Source: Deltaproteobacteria bacterium (GTDB taxonomy: Bacteria > Desulfobacterota > Binatia > HRBIN30 > JACQVA1). From it: a DNA stretch of 60,528 nucleotides. A program made the position numbers and the translations under genes. This document shows positions 7,607-15,227 of the stretch, one piece after another (position 1 is the first letter of the stretch; every line of letters starts with the position of its first letter). The DNA is taken from contig JACQVA010000194.1 in assembly GCA_016210005.1 (NCBI GenBank), positions 1-60,528 on the forward strand, read 5' to 3'. Under the pieces are notes generated by a model. It was not told where the DNA came from. It searched no databases and was given only the letters and a program-made list of their open reading frames with translations.

Positions 7607-7630
7607 GGCAGGCACAGCCTGCCCTACGGA
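7607..7630. repeat. REP-like palindrome, family A (copy 4, right arm)
   Basis: ggcaggcacagcctgccc... in inverted orientation to 7365-7388, about 220 bases away. Elsewhere the spacing is about 20 bases, so the two palindromes described between them may be later insertions. Confidence 0.85.
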
Positions 7631-7753
7631 CTTCCGGGATCTCGCCGCCGGAGCCTGGACTTCTCTTACAACGATTAAACGGATGGAACGGATTTCACGG
7701 ACCGGAGAAGGCGTCGAGGCGATCCGACTCTGCTCAATCCCTTGTAGCAGAGA

Positions 7754-9124
7754 TCAGACTCGATAGGCGCAGGCTTCGATCAGCCGGGGCATCTCCCGGT
7801 CCCACTCGCCCTGCCAGCGCTCGATCACTAGATCGGCGGGCGAGAGGCCGCGCTCGATGAGTTCCTCCAGCGGCTCGAGGTGCACCGACTCGTCTTCGCC
7901 GCGGGCATCGAGCTGGCGCTGGCGCTCGCAGCCGGCGACCGCGATGGTCACTAGCTCACGGGCGAGTTCTTGAACGCGAATGCCTCGCACGCGCGCTTGT
8001 AAGCCCTGCTTAGGCGCGGCGTGCCATAACTCGAGGCGCTCCTCCCAACTCCAACGCTTGACCAGATCCCAGGCCGCCTGCAGGCAATCGGCGTCATAGA
8101 ACACGCCCTTGGCCAGCGCCGGCGCCGCCAGCATGAGTCGGGGCGATTGGCTGTCGATCGAGCGCAGCTCGATGTACCCCTTCAGCCGGGTTTCCGGAAA
8201 CAGCGTGGTCAGGTGCGCGTTCCAATCCGCCATGGTGGCGCGCTGGCCCTGGTAGCCTTCCCGCCAAAAGCGGCGGAAGGTGAGCTGCGTCATGTCGTGC
8301 CACACCCCGTCGCGGACGATGAAGTACATCGGCACATCGAGCGCGTACTCGACGTAGTCGGCGAAGCCCCAGCTGGGGCTAAAGACAAACGGCAGCAGCC
8401 CGCAGCGCGCCCGGTCGGTGTCGGTCCAGATGTGGCCGCGAAACGAGCGGTAGCCGTTGAGCCGGCCATCACAGATCGGCGAGTTGGCAAACATAGCGTT
8501 TAGCACCGAGCCGAGGCCCATGCCGACGCGCAGCTTCAGCACCGCGTCGGCTTCGCTGCCGTAGTCGAGATTGACCTGCACGGTGGCGGTCTGCTTCATC
8601 ATGCGCAAGCCGAGCGTGCCGACCCGTTCCATGTGCGGCGCCATGATGCGGTAGCGGCGCTTGGGCACGATCTCGATCTCCTCGATCCGGCTGAGCGGCT
8701 GCATGCCGAGACCGAGAAACACGATGCCGTGCTGCTGTGCGACCGTCACAATCTGTTCGATGTGCTGCGACAGCTCGCGCTGGGCGCAGTGAATGCTCTC
8801 GCACTTCTCGCCGCTCAGCTCCAGCTGCCCCCCGGGCTCCAAGGTGATCGCCGCCTTGGCGCCGCTCAGCGCGATCACCCGGCCGTCCTCGCTCACCGGC
8901 TGCCAGCCGTAGCGCGCGGCCAGATCACGCAACACCGCCTCGATGCCGTGGGCGCCGGAGAACGGCACGGCGGCGCCGTCGCTCAGACGGACCGCGACCT
9001 TCTCGTACTCGGTGCCGACGCGCCAGTCACTGGGCGGCTTACGGGCCGACTCGAAGTACTCGATCAGCTGCTCGTAGCGTTCGAGTGCAACCGGAGCGGC
9101 CGCGTCTGGGATGTACTGAGACAT
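7754..9124 (-). CDS. gshA: glutamate-cysteine ligase (plant/GCS2-type)
   Basis: 456 residues, full length for the plant-type (GCS2) glutamate-cysteine ligase also found in proteobacteria. It makes gamma-glutamylcysteine from Glu, Cys and ATP, the first step of glutathione synthesis. Visible family blocks: RVGTEYEKVAV near residue 36, ITLEPGGQLELSG (substrate/Mg site), K-R-R-Y-R-I-M-A-P-H-M, T-A-T-V-Q-V-N-L-D-Y, and ELRSIDSQSPRLMLAAPAL. Cytosolic; no signal peptide. Start is an ATG. No gshB is seen in the window. The gene stands alone, flanked by the repeat-filled gap on one side and a 150-base gap (9125-9277) without recognisable features on the other. Confidence 0.9.
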   Translation of the reverse strand: MSQYIPDAAAPVALERYEQLIEYFESARKPPSDWRVGTEYEKVAVRLSDGAAVPFSGAHGIEAVLRDLAARYGWQPVSEDGRVIALSGAKAAITLEPGGQLELSGEKCESIHCAQRELSQHIEQIVTVAQQHGIVFLGLGMQPLSRIEEIEIVPKRRYRIMAPHMERVGTLGLRMMKQTATVQVNLDYGSEADAVLKLRVGMGLGSVLNAMFANSPICDGRLNGYRSFRGHIWTDTDRARCGLLPFVFSPSWGFADYVEYALDVPMYFIVRDGVWHDMTQLTFRRFWREGYQGQRATMADWNAHLTTLFPETRLKGYIELRSIDSQSPRLMLAAPALAKGVFYDADCLQAAWDLVKRWSWEERLELWHAAPKQGLQARVRGIRVQELARELVTIAVAGCERQRQLDARGEDESVHLEPLEELIERGLSPADLVIERWQGEWDREMPRLIEACAYRV

Positions 9125-9277
9125 CGCTCACGTCCTCACCTGCTTCGTCGTCGTCTCCCGCCGCGGTGGTAATGCCAGCATAACCCCCGCCGCGCCCGGG
9201 TCGCAAGGTTCGTGTCACGCGCGGCACGCTAGCAGAGGACAGGGGTGTGGCAAGAGGGGTGGGAAGTCGCACCCGCC

Positions 9278-10915
9278 CTACGGGCCTGGTGGCGATGCCA
9301 GGCAATAGACGCGAATGGTCGGGTTGTGAAAGCCGTAGCTGCGCACCGCCGGGGCGAACTCAGCCGCCGGTGTATGCGTGAAGAGCTCGCGATAGAACTG
9401 GCGCGCGGCCGGCTCGCCGGCGCCGTAACGCACGAAGCGGTCGTAGATGAAACTGCTGGCCACGACGCAATCGAATTCGCCTAGACGATCGGCCAAGCTG
9501 GCCAGCGAGAAAGTATAGGAGACCCGGGCGTTGCTGAGTCGCGGAGCATACGCGATCACCGCTTCGCCGAGATCGGTGAGCAGTTGCCCTTCGACGGCGA
9601 CGCGCGCATCCGCCGGCAGTTGCTTCGCCAACCAGGCCCGCGCCCGCTCGCGCGTGTCGGGTTCGATCGCAGCCAGCAGCTGCACGCTGCGCCCCGCCGG
9701 TTCCGCCAGCGCGAGGGCGAGGGCAATGCCCGCGAGCACCGCCGAGCGCCGGCGCAATACCCGTACTCCCACGAGCGCCAGCACGGCGAGAAACGGCAGC
9801 AGCGGCAGCACGTAGCGATCGAAGTTGGGCGGCGGCTTGTACGGAGAGCTCTCGAACACCAAGTAGCCCAACCCGACAAACGCCGTCAGCAGCCGCGCCG
9901 CCGGCGAGGCCTGGCGCAGCAGGGCGACGAAGCCGAGCAGCGCCAGTGCGGTGGCCACGATGCCGAAGCCCGGCAGCAAGCTGAAGCGCAGGTGAAAGGT
10001 CCACAGCCACGGCAGCGGTAAGATCGCCGAGGTGGCCATGCCCGTGACCACGTTGCCGGCCTCGTGTGACACGCCGCGCCCGAAGTGCCAGAGGTCGGCG
10101 AGCGCAAACGGCGTGAGGGCGACAAACGCCAGCGCGGCGGCGGCCGCGAGCCGCCACCGCGCGCGCGCGGGCGGATGCGGCTGTTGGCGATGCGCGACTA
10201 AGGGTAGCACCAGCGCCAATAGGCCGGTGTATTTGCTGGCAATAGCGGCGCCGCAGAGCGCGCCGGCAATCAGATAGTCGCGGTTGCGGCCGCGCCGGGC
10301 CAGGCGCAGCGCCGCCAGCGCCGCCGCCACCACCCAGAACGTCAGCGGTGTATCCTCCTTCAGGTAGTGTGAGCAAAACACCGCCAGTGGCGCAACGGCC
10401 AGCAGGGCAGCCGCAGCGAACGCCATCGCCCAGCCGCCGGCCGCGCGTGCCAGCAAGCAGGTGAGCGGAACGGTAAGTGCTCCCAGCACCGCGTTGAGCA
10501 CGCGGCCGGCGAGCACCGCCTGCGCCGGTGTCGCCGCCCAGCCGAAGCTCTGGCCGGCGCGCACGGCCGCGGCGGTGGCGTAGAGCATAAAGCTCGGGTG
10601 CCAGAAGTAGTGGGGATTGAGATCACCCGCGGCGATGGCCAACGCCTTCTGCGCTTTGATGGGCTCGTCCGGGTGATACCACTCGGGCAGGCCAAAGCCG
10701 ATGTGCCACAGCCGCAGCGCCAAGGCCGCGGCGGTCAGGAAGATCAGGCCGCTGCCGATTGCGACCGGGCTCGACCCAGCTTGCCGGCCGGCACTTGTCA
10801 GAGCAGGTAACCCTTCGGCCCGCGGGCGACGAGCACGGGATCGCCGTAGCGCAGCGCCTGATCCGCGCCGATTTCGATTTGCTGGAGCGTGATTTCGCAG
10901 CGGCCGAGCGGGCAT
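9278..10915 (-). CDS. GT39/PMT-like membrane glycosyltransferase
   Basis: Up to 545 residues with about ten membrane segments. The N-terminal motif L-R-L-W-H-I-G-F-G-L-P-E-W-Y-H-P-D-E-P contains the acidic D-E typical of the first periplasmic loop of GT39/ArnT-like enzymes, which move sugars from polyprenyl-phosphate donors onto lipids, glycans or proteins. The start is unclear. The only in-frame ATG gives a 118-base overlap with the upstream gene's 3' end and a basic N-terminal tail of ~40 residues. No in-frame ATG, GTG or TTG lies between that gene's stop and the first membrane segment. A large periplasmic C-terminal domain (about residues 410-540) follows the membrane part. Acceptor unknown. 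Confidence 0.75.
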   Translation of the reverse strand: MPARPLRNHAPANRNRRGSGAALRRSRARRPRAEGLPALTSAGRQAGSSPVAIGSGLIFLTAAALALRLWHIGFGLPEWYHPDEPIKAQKALAIAAGDLNPHYFWHPSFMLYATAAAVRAGQSFGWAATPAQAVLAGRVLNAVLGALTVPLTCLLARAAGGWAMAFAAAALLAVAPLAVFCSHYLKEDTPLTFWVVAAALAALRLARRGRNRDYLIAGALCGAAIASKYTGLLALVLPLVAHRQQPHPPARARWRLAAAAALAFVALTPFALADLWHFGRGVSHEAGNVVTGMATSAILPLPWLWTFHLRFSLLPGFGIVATALALLGFVALLRQASPAARLLTAFVGLGYLVFESSPYKPPPNFDRYVLPLLPFLAVLALVGVRVLRRRSAVLAGIALALALAEPAGRSVQLLAAIEPDTRERARAWLAKQLPADARVAVEGQLLTDLGEAVIAYAPRLSNARVSYTFSLASLADRLGEFDCVVASSFIYDRFVRYGAGEPAARQFYRELFTHTPAAEFAPAVRSYGFHNPTIRVYCLASPPGP

Positions 10916-11508
10916 TGCAGCAGCACCGCCAGGCGCGCGCCGCTCTCGCCGCGCACCACCGCCGGTTCGTAGGCGGCGATCGGCTGGACCACGTCCCAGC
11001 CTTCACTCGCGGTGATTTGGCTGAGCTCTGCCGCCGACGCCACCAGGTGCGAGTGTGCCCAACGCGCGCTCGCCCACAGCTCCTGCATCGCCAGCCAGTA
11101 CTCGAACACGCCGCTGGCGGTGGCACAGAAAGTGAAGTGACGATAGAGGAGAGCGACATCCTGTGTCGGCGCCGCCGCCGCTACCAGCGAGTCGGGCGGC
11201 GCGTGCCAATCGAGCAACTGGCGCACGCTGTCGACGTCAGTGCCGGTGCGGGCAACAAATGGGCGCACCAGTAAGTCGCGCCCGCGCTGGCCGTAGAAGC
11301 GGTAACGCACCGAGTATCCCGCAGCCAGCTGCACCTGGGGCAGGGCGCGCAAGACCTCGGCGGCATTGGCTTCGAACAGCGGCTCCCAGTAACTCGCCTG
11401 CGGCTCTGCCGCCGGCGCCCCATGGCCGTCGAGCGCGCGCTGGCGCGCTTCTTCGATCCTGCGCCTGAGCGCGTGTACATCCGCCGCCGGGATGAACTCC
11501 ACCGACAT
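10798..11508 (-). CDS. conserved-looking protein of unknown function
   Basis: 236 residues from the ATG at 11506-11508 (M-S-V-E-F-I-P-A-A-D-V-H); the open frame extends to 11580. No signal peptide or membrane segment. Aromatic- and Trp-rich throughout (SYWEPLFEANAAEV, Y-R-F-Y-G-Q-R-G-R-D, ASARWAHSHLVASAAEL), ending P-K-G-Y-L-L. I do not recognise a family. It is upstream of, and overlaps, the mannosyltransferase-like gene on the same strand, which suggests co-transcription. Confidence 0.6.
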   Translation of the reverse strand: MSVEFIPAADVHALRRRIEEARQRALDGHGAPAAEPQASYWEPLFEANAAEVLRALPQVQLAAGYSVRYRFYGQRGRDLLVRPFVARTGTDVDSVRQLLDWHAPPDSLVAAAAPTQDVALLYRHFTFCATASGVFEYWLAMQELWASARWAHSHLVASAAELSQITASEGWDVVQPIAAYEPAVVRGESGARLAVLLQCPLGRCEITLQQIEIGADQALRYGDPVLVARGPKGYLL

Positions 11509-11623
11509 GGACGCAGCATGGCTGGTGGTTGGCGCGGGCGCAAGCCGCATCACGTTGCACCGCCGCCGCCAGACATGCATAGTGGCCCGCGTGCCAGCGT
11601 CGGGGCATGGCGGGGGCCGATGG

Positions 11624-12049
11624 ATGAAGCGCGTCGCGGTTGCGGCGGCGCTGGTGCTGGGTCTTGGCCTCGCTTACGTCGCGGCCCATTTGGCCCTGAT
11701 CGAAGTCGGCCGAGAAGTCGTCGTGCTGCACAAGTGGGCTGCGGCCGGCGAGGTGCGCAGGGCGCGCCTATGGCTCGTCGACGAGGGGCGCTACTCCTGG
11801 CTTCACCACGGCGATGCAAACTCGGAATGGATCCGCCGGCTGGCGTCCGATGCCATAGTTACAGTCGAGCGCGGCGGCCGGGCGCGACCATACCGCGCCA
11901 TACCCGACCCCCAGTCACACCAGCGCGTTCACCAGCTACTTCGTGAGAAGTATGGAATCGCCGACCGCTGGGTGCGGTTCCTTACGGGAGGTACGGAGCG
12001 ATGCCTCGCCCTCCCGGTTCGCCTGGAACCTGTAGGAGACCGGTTCTGA
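11624..12049 (+). CDS. small membrane-anchored nitroreductase/deazaflavin-reductase-like protein
   Basis: 141 residues from the ATG at 11624. A single N-terminal membrane helix (VAVAAALVLGLGLAYVAA) is followed by a compact domain with R-A-R-L-W-L-V-D-E-G, Y-S-W-L-H-H-G, S-E-W-I-R-R-L and H-Q-L-L-R-E-K-Y-G-I-A-D-R-W-V. These resemble PNPOx-like split-barrel proteins of the deazaflavin-dependent nitroreductase group (the 'x-W-L-x-R' cofactor strand and 'KYGWADRW' helix). The assignment rests on pattern memory and flavin or F420 use is not shown. Isolated gene, divergent from the preceding unknown gene. Confidence 0.55.
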   Translation: MKRVAVAAALVLGLGLAYVAAHLALIEVGREVVVLHKWAAAGEVRRARLWLVDEGRYSWLHHGDANSEWIRRLASDAIVTVERGGRARPYRAIPDPQSHQRVHQLLREKYGIADRWVRFLTGGTERCLALPVRLEPVGDRF

Positions 12050-12197
12050 GACGCGGCTGCCGCCGCATGCGCGCCGCTAGCAGATACCAGATGAACCTAC
12101 TGTCATCGCAACCGTTTGGGCTGTCCAGTTCGACCTCGGTTGTGATCTCTGGGCTTTGACAAGCGCCAACGAATTGCGGAAGGTGGGGCCCGGGCGG

Positions 12198-12962
12198 ATG
12201 GGTGCAACGATGAGAGGAAGGCGATGGGCCGCTTTGATGGCTGCGGTGCTCACCCTCGCCGCCAATGGAAGCGCGGCCGCGGCCGCGCCGCTGATCATCG
12301 ACGACTTCAGCAGCGCGGTGAATACCATCCTGGTCGCCAACACCAACGTCGGGGTATTCGTCCCCGGCACCTCTGTCACCGTCACCGACAGCGGGCTTGC
12401 CGATGTTCTGGGCGGCACACGCGAGCTGACTGTGCGGGTGGAACACTCGCCGGGGTTCATCATCGGGCTCGACAATGTGGTTGTAGGCGTTGTCCCGCTC
12501 GCGAGTTTCTTGGACTACAACTCGACCGCGGGGGCCGATGGCCAGGCCGTGCTGCGCTACGATCGCGGCGGCCTGGGTTTAAACGTGGGTTTGACACCTG
12601 CCGCCGGCATTCGGCTGGTGACAATTGATGCCGACTTTGCGGCTGTACCCTGCCAAATAATCGTAACACTGGTTGATACCGCCGGCCACAGCGCCTCGCT
12701 GAGCCGGACCGTTGCCTTGGCCGGCATCACCCCGGAACTGAACTTCCCCTTTACCGGCTTTCCGGGCGTCGATGTTCGACGGATATCGAGCATCGCGGTC
12801 GAAATCGACCCCAACCGCAACGGCGCGGCAGATCTCAGGCTGGACCGCCTCGAGACTTACGGATCGAGGCCGGTTGCAGCACCGCTAGTGTCGCCGCCGA
12901 TGCTGGCGGTGCTCGCGCTGGTCTTGTTGCTGTGCGGGCTGCGCCGCCTGGCTTGGGCTTGA
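12198..12962 (+). CDS. secreted protein with C-terminal sorting/anchor segment
   Basis: 254 residues from ATG 12198 (ATG 12210 also possible). A signal peptide (W-A-A-L-M-A-A-V-L-T-L-A-A-N-G-S-A-A-A) is followed by a beta-rich region (I-I-D-D-F-S-S-A-V-N-T, D-N-V-V-V-G-V-V-P). The C-terminus has S-P-P-M-L-A-V-L-A-L-V-L-L-L-C-G-L-R-R-L: a Pro patch, one membrane helix and a basic tail, like PEP-CTERM/IPTL-type sorting signals. Probably exported and anchored or trimmed at the surface. Function unknown. Its 3' end nearly touches that of the convergent diheme peroxidase gene. Confidence 0.6.
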   Translation: MGATMRGRRWAALMAAVLTLAANGSAAAAAPLIIDDFSSAVNTILVANTNVGVFVPGTSVTVTDSGLADVLGGTRELTVRVEHSPGFIIGLDNVVVGVVPLASFLDYNSTAGADGQAVLRYDRGGLGLNVGLTPAAGIRLVTIDADFAAVPCQIIVTLVDTAGHSASLSRTVALAGITPELNFPFTGFPGVDVRRISSIAVEIDPNRNGAADLRLDRLETYGSRPVAAPLVSPPMLAVLALVLLLCGLRRLAWA

Positions 12963-12973
12963 ACCGCTCAGCA

Positions 12974-14146
12974 CTAGCCCGCCAACACCTTCAGGAACGC
13001 AATCAGACCTCTCAGCTCCTCGTCGCTGAGATCGAGTGCGCGCAACTCGCTGGTACCGATCGGGGCGGCCGGCGCGGTGCGGTAGTGGTTGAGCACGTCA
13101 TCCAGCGTTGCCAGCTGCCCGGCGTGCATGAAGGGCGCGCGGCCGGCCACACCGCGCAGCGACGGCGTCTTGAACGCGCCCACGCGATCTTCGCCGCCGG
13201 CAGCCGTGGGCTCCGTGCAATCACCCGCGGCGGCATCACTCCAGCGCCCGCGGCACCCGAACTCATCGGCGAGCAGCAGCGGCCAGCCCTCTGCCCAGCC
13301 GCGATCGGGCGGCTTCCCGGCCGCGTCAGCAGGGGGCGGCACGCCGGTGTTGTGCAGCCGGTGATCGGTGAACAGCGCGCTGTTGTGGCAGCGGGCACAG
13401 CCGGCTTTGCCTATGAACAACTTCAAGCCGGCGATCTCGTCTCTAGAGAGCACTTCTGGTCCGGCGTGGGCTTCTCTGAGCATCGCCTCAACATAGGTGT
13501 CGAACCGGGTGGGCCGGGGCACTAGTGTGCGTTCATAGGCCGCAATCGCCTTGCCGATATTCACGAACACCCGCGTTACCTCATCTTGCTCGCCGGCGCT
13601 CAGCTGACCCCAGTCGGCCGTCCAGTCAACCGCCGGCAAGGACCCGAAGATCGGCTCGTAGTCCGCGGCGTAATGGTAGGCGATCGTGCGCGCATAGCCG
13701 AAGCGATGACCGCCATGTTCATTTGGGCTTTCGAGCGGTGCCAGCGCCTGCGCCCACAGGCTGTCTTTGCGGCCATCCCAGTAGAAGAGCCGGTTGTAGG
13801 CGGCGCCCACCACCGTCGGCGTCCGCCGCCGCGCCAGGCGTACGCCGCGGCCGAGTCGTAATCCGTCCTGAAATCCCAGGCTCGGCCGATGACAGGTGGC
13901 GCAAGAAACATAGCCGTTGGTGCTCAGCCGTGAATCGAAGAACAGCTCGCGGCCGAGCACGACCGCGCGCGCGTCGTCGGCCACACGGTTTGAGGGATCG
14001 GGCGGCGGCGCCGGCAGGTCGCCCAGCCACAGCGAACGCAGCTGTTCCAGCTCGGGCGCAGACCAAAGCGGTTGGCGGCAGGATGCCAGCACAATCGCCG
14101 CCAGCCCCAACCACAACCTCACGCTGCCGACAGCAAGCCCCTTCAT
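12974..14146 (-). CDS. diheme cytochrome c peroxidase/MauG-family lipoprotein
   Basis: 390 residues from the ATG at 14144-14146. A short signal ends in the lipobox V-L-A-S-C. Two c-type heme sites are present: C-A-T-C-H (followed by R-P-S-L-G-F-Q-D-G) and C-A-R-C-H. Between them is the family block Y-N-R-L-F-Y-W-D-G-R-K-D-S-L-W-A-Q-A-L. Members either reduce H2O2 with electrons from small cytochromes or, as MauG, oxidise residues of partner proteins. Sequence alone does not separate these. Periplasmic, lipid-anchored. It starts 7 bases after the stop of the upstream gene on the same strand, so it is in an operon with the next two genes. Confidence 0.88.
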   Translation of the reverse strand: MKGLAVGSVRLWLGLAAIVLASCRQPLWSAPELEQLRSLWLGDLPAPPPDPSNRVADDARAVVLGRELFFDSRLSTNGYVSCATCHRPSLGFQDGLRLGRGVRLARRRTPTVVGAAYNRLFYWDGRKDSLWAQALAPLESPNEHGGHRFGYARTIAYHYAADYEPIFGSLPAVDWTADWGQLSAGEQDEVTRVFVNIGKAIAAYERTLVPRPTRFDTYVEAMLREAHAGPEVLSRDEIAGLKLFIGKAGCARCHNSALFTDHRLHNTGVPPPADAAGKPPDRGWAEGWPLLLADEFGCRGRWSDAAAGDCTEPTAAGGEDRVGAFKTPSLRGVAGRAPFMHAGQLATLDDVLNHYRTAPAAPIGTSELRALDLSDEELRGLIAFLKVLAG

Positions 14147-14153
14147 GACCCAA

Positions 14154-15152
14154 CTATTTCCCGTAAGCTGCCAGCGGCTTCCAGCCGTCAGTGCCGGGGT
14201 CGTAGCTGAGCCGATAGTCCGTCTGTTTGCGTTCGCTGGTCGCAATCAAGTTGAACTCGAACTCCATGCCGCGCACCACCATGACGTTGTTGCGGTCGAA
14301 GATGATGCGCCGGGCTTTGTCGTCTCCCGACGCTCCCCAGCCGACCAGCGACACCGCCAGGCGGGCCTTGCCGGTGAAGCGGCCATCGCTTGCCAGGGCG
14401 ACCGAGCGGACCTCCGATGACCGAGCCGAGCCGAAATACAAGCGCTTGCCCGAAGCCCCGTTGAACACGGCGAGTCCAAAGGCGTCAGTGCGGTCGAATC
14501 GCGCTCCGACGGTGCCGGTGCGTAGACCAACTTGATAGATGCGCCCCAGCACTTGCGCTCGCGTCGAACCCGCCACCGACGCTGCGTACAGGCTATGCGT
14601 GTCACAATCGTAGGTCAGCCCGAGCACACCATAGGGATTTTCGGGCGACGGCGGAGCGGCCGCAGGCAGCGTGATGAACTCGGCCATGGCCCCGGTGTCG
14701 GCATCTACTTTGTAAAGGGTATTCTGCTTAGCGGGCGAGTTGTCGTAGAGGCTCACTCGCGGGGCGGGCGCGACGTAGACGTTGCCGGATCTGTCGGAGG
14801 TCAACGGGCCGAGATAGCCGGCCATATCCCAGGTAGGATGCCGGTACACGCGAGCCGGCTGGGCCCCGGCACTGGCCGGCGGGTCGTAAAGGACCAAGCC
14901 CTTGGTGTTGCCCAGGGTGTCGAGCACGCTCGATTCAGTGTAACCGAGCGCCTTGGCGAAGGCCGGCACCGTGCGACAATGCATCACTGCACCGAAGGCA
15001 AACTCGCCGGGGGCTGAAGGCTGGGGCGAGCGCGCAAAGTACACCGCCACGGCTATCGCGGCCGCCGCCAGCGACAACCCCACAATCCATCGGCGGTGCG
15101 CCGCTGCTGGTCTGGCGGCCGCTTCGGCGGTCACTTTGCGCTTTCTTGGCAC
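14154..15152 (-). CDS. membrane-anchored protein, probable beta-propeller-like repeats
   Basis: 332 residues. One N-terminal membrane helix (W-I-V-G-L-S-L-A-A-A-A-I-A-V-A-V-Y-F) is followed by repeated units such as S-G-N-V-Y-V-A-P-A-P, LGLTYDCDTHSLYAASVAG, R-I-Y-Q-V, GLAVFNGASGKRLYFGSARS and E-V-R-S-V-A-L, the rhythm of NHL/quinoprotein-type propellers. No catalytic motif is recognised. It lies between the amine-oxidase-like lipoprotein and the diheme peroxidase on one strand. A propeller next to a MauG-type enzyme recalls methylamine dehydrogenase loci, but no MauA-like Trp subunit is visible, so that is only an analogy. Confidence 0.6.
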   Translation of the reverse strand: MPRKRKVTAEAAARPAAAHRRWIVGLSLAAAAIAVAVYFARSPQPSAPGEFAFGAVMHCRTVPAFAKALGYTESSVLDTLGNTKGLVLYDPPASAGAQPARVYRHPTWDMAGYLGPLTSDRSGNVYVAPAPRVSLYDNSPAKQNTLYKVDADTGAMAEFITLPAAAPPSPENPYGVLGLTYDCDTHSLYAASVAGSTRAQVLGRIYQVGLRTGTVGARFDRTDAFGLAVFNGASGKRLYFGSARSSEVRSVALASDGRFTGKARLAVSLVGWGASGDDKARRIIFDRNNVMVVRGMEFEFNLIATSERKQTDYRLSYDPGTDGWKPLAAYGK

Positions 15153-15227
15153 GGCAATCGTGCTGCGCCCGGAGTCCTCACCAGCTGATCGAGACCGGGA
15201 GGCGCCGGGCGGCGGCCCCTTTCTTCT

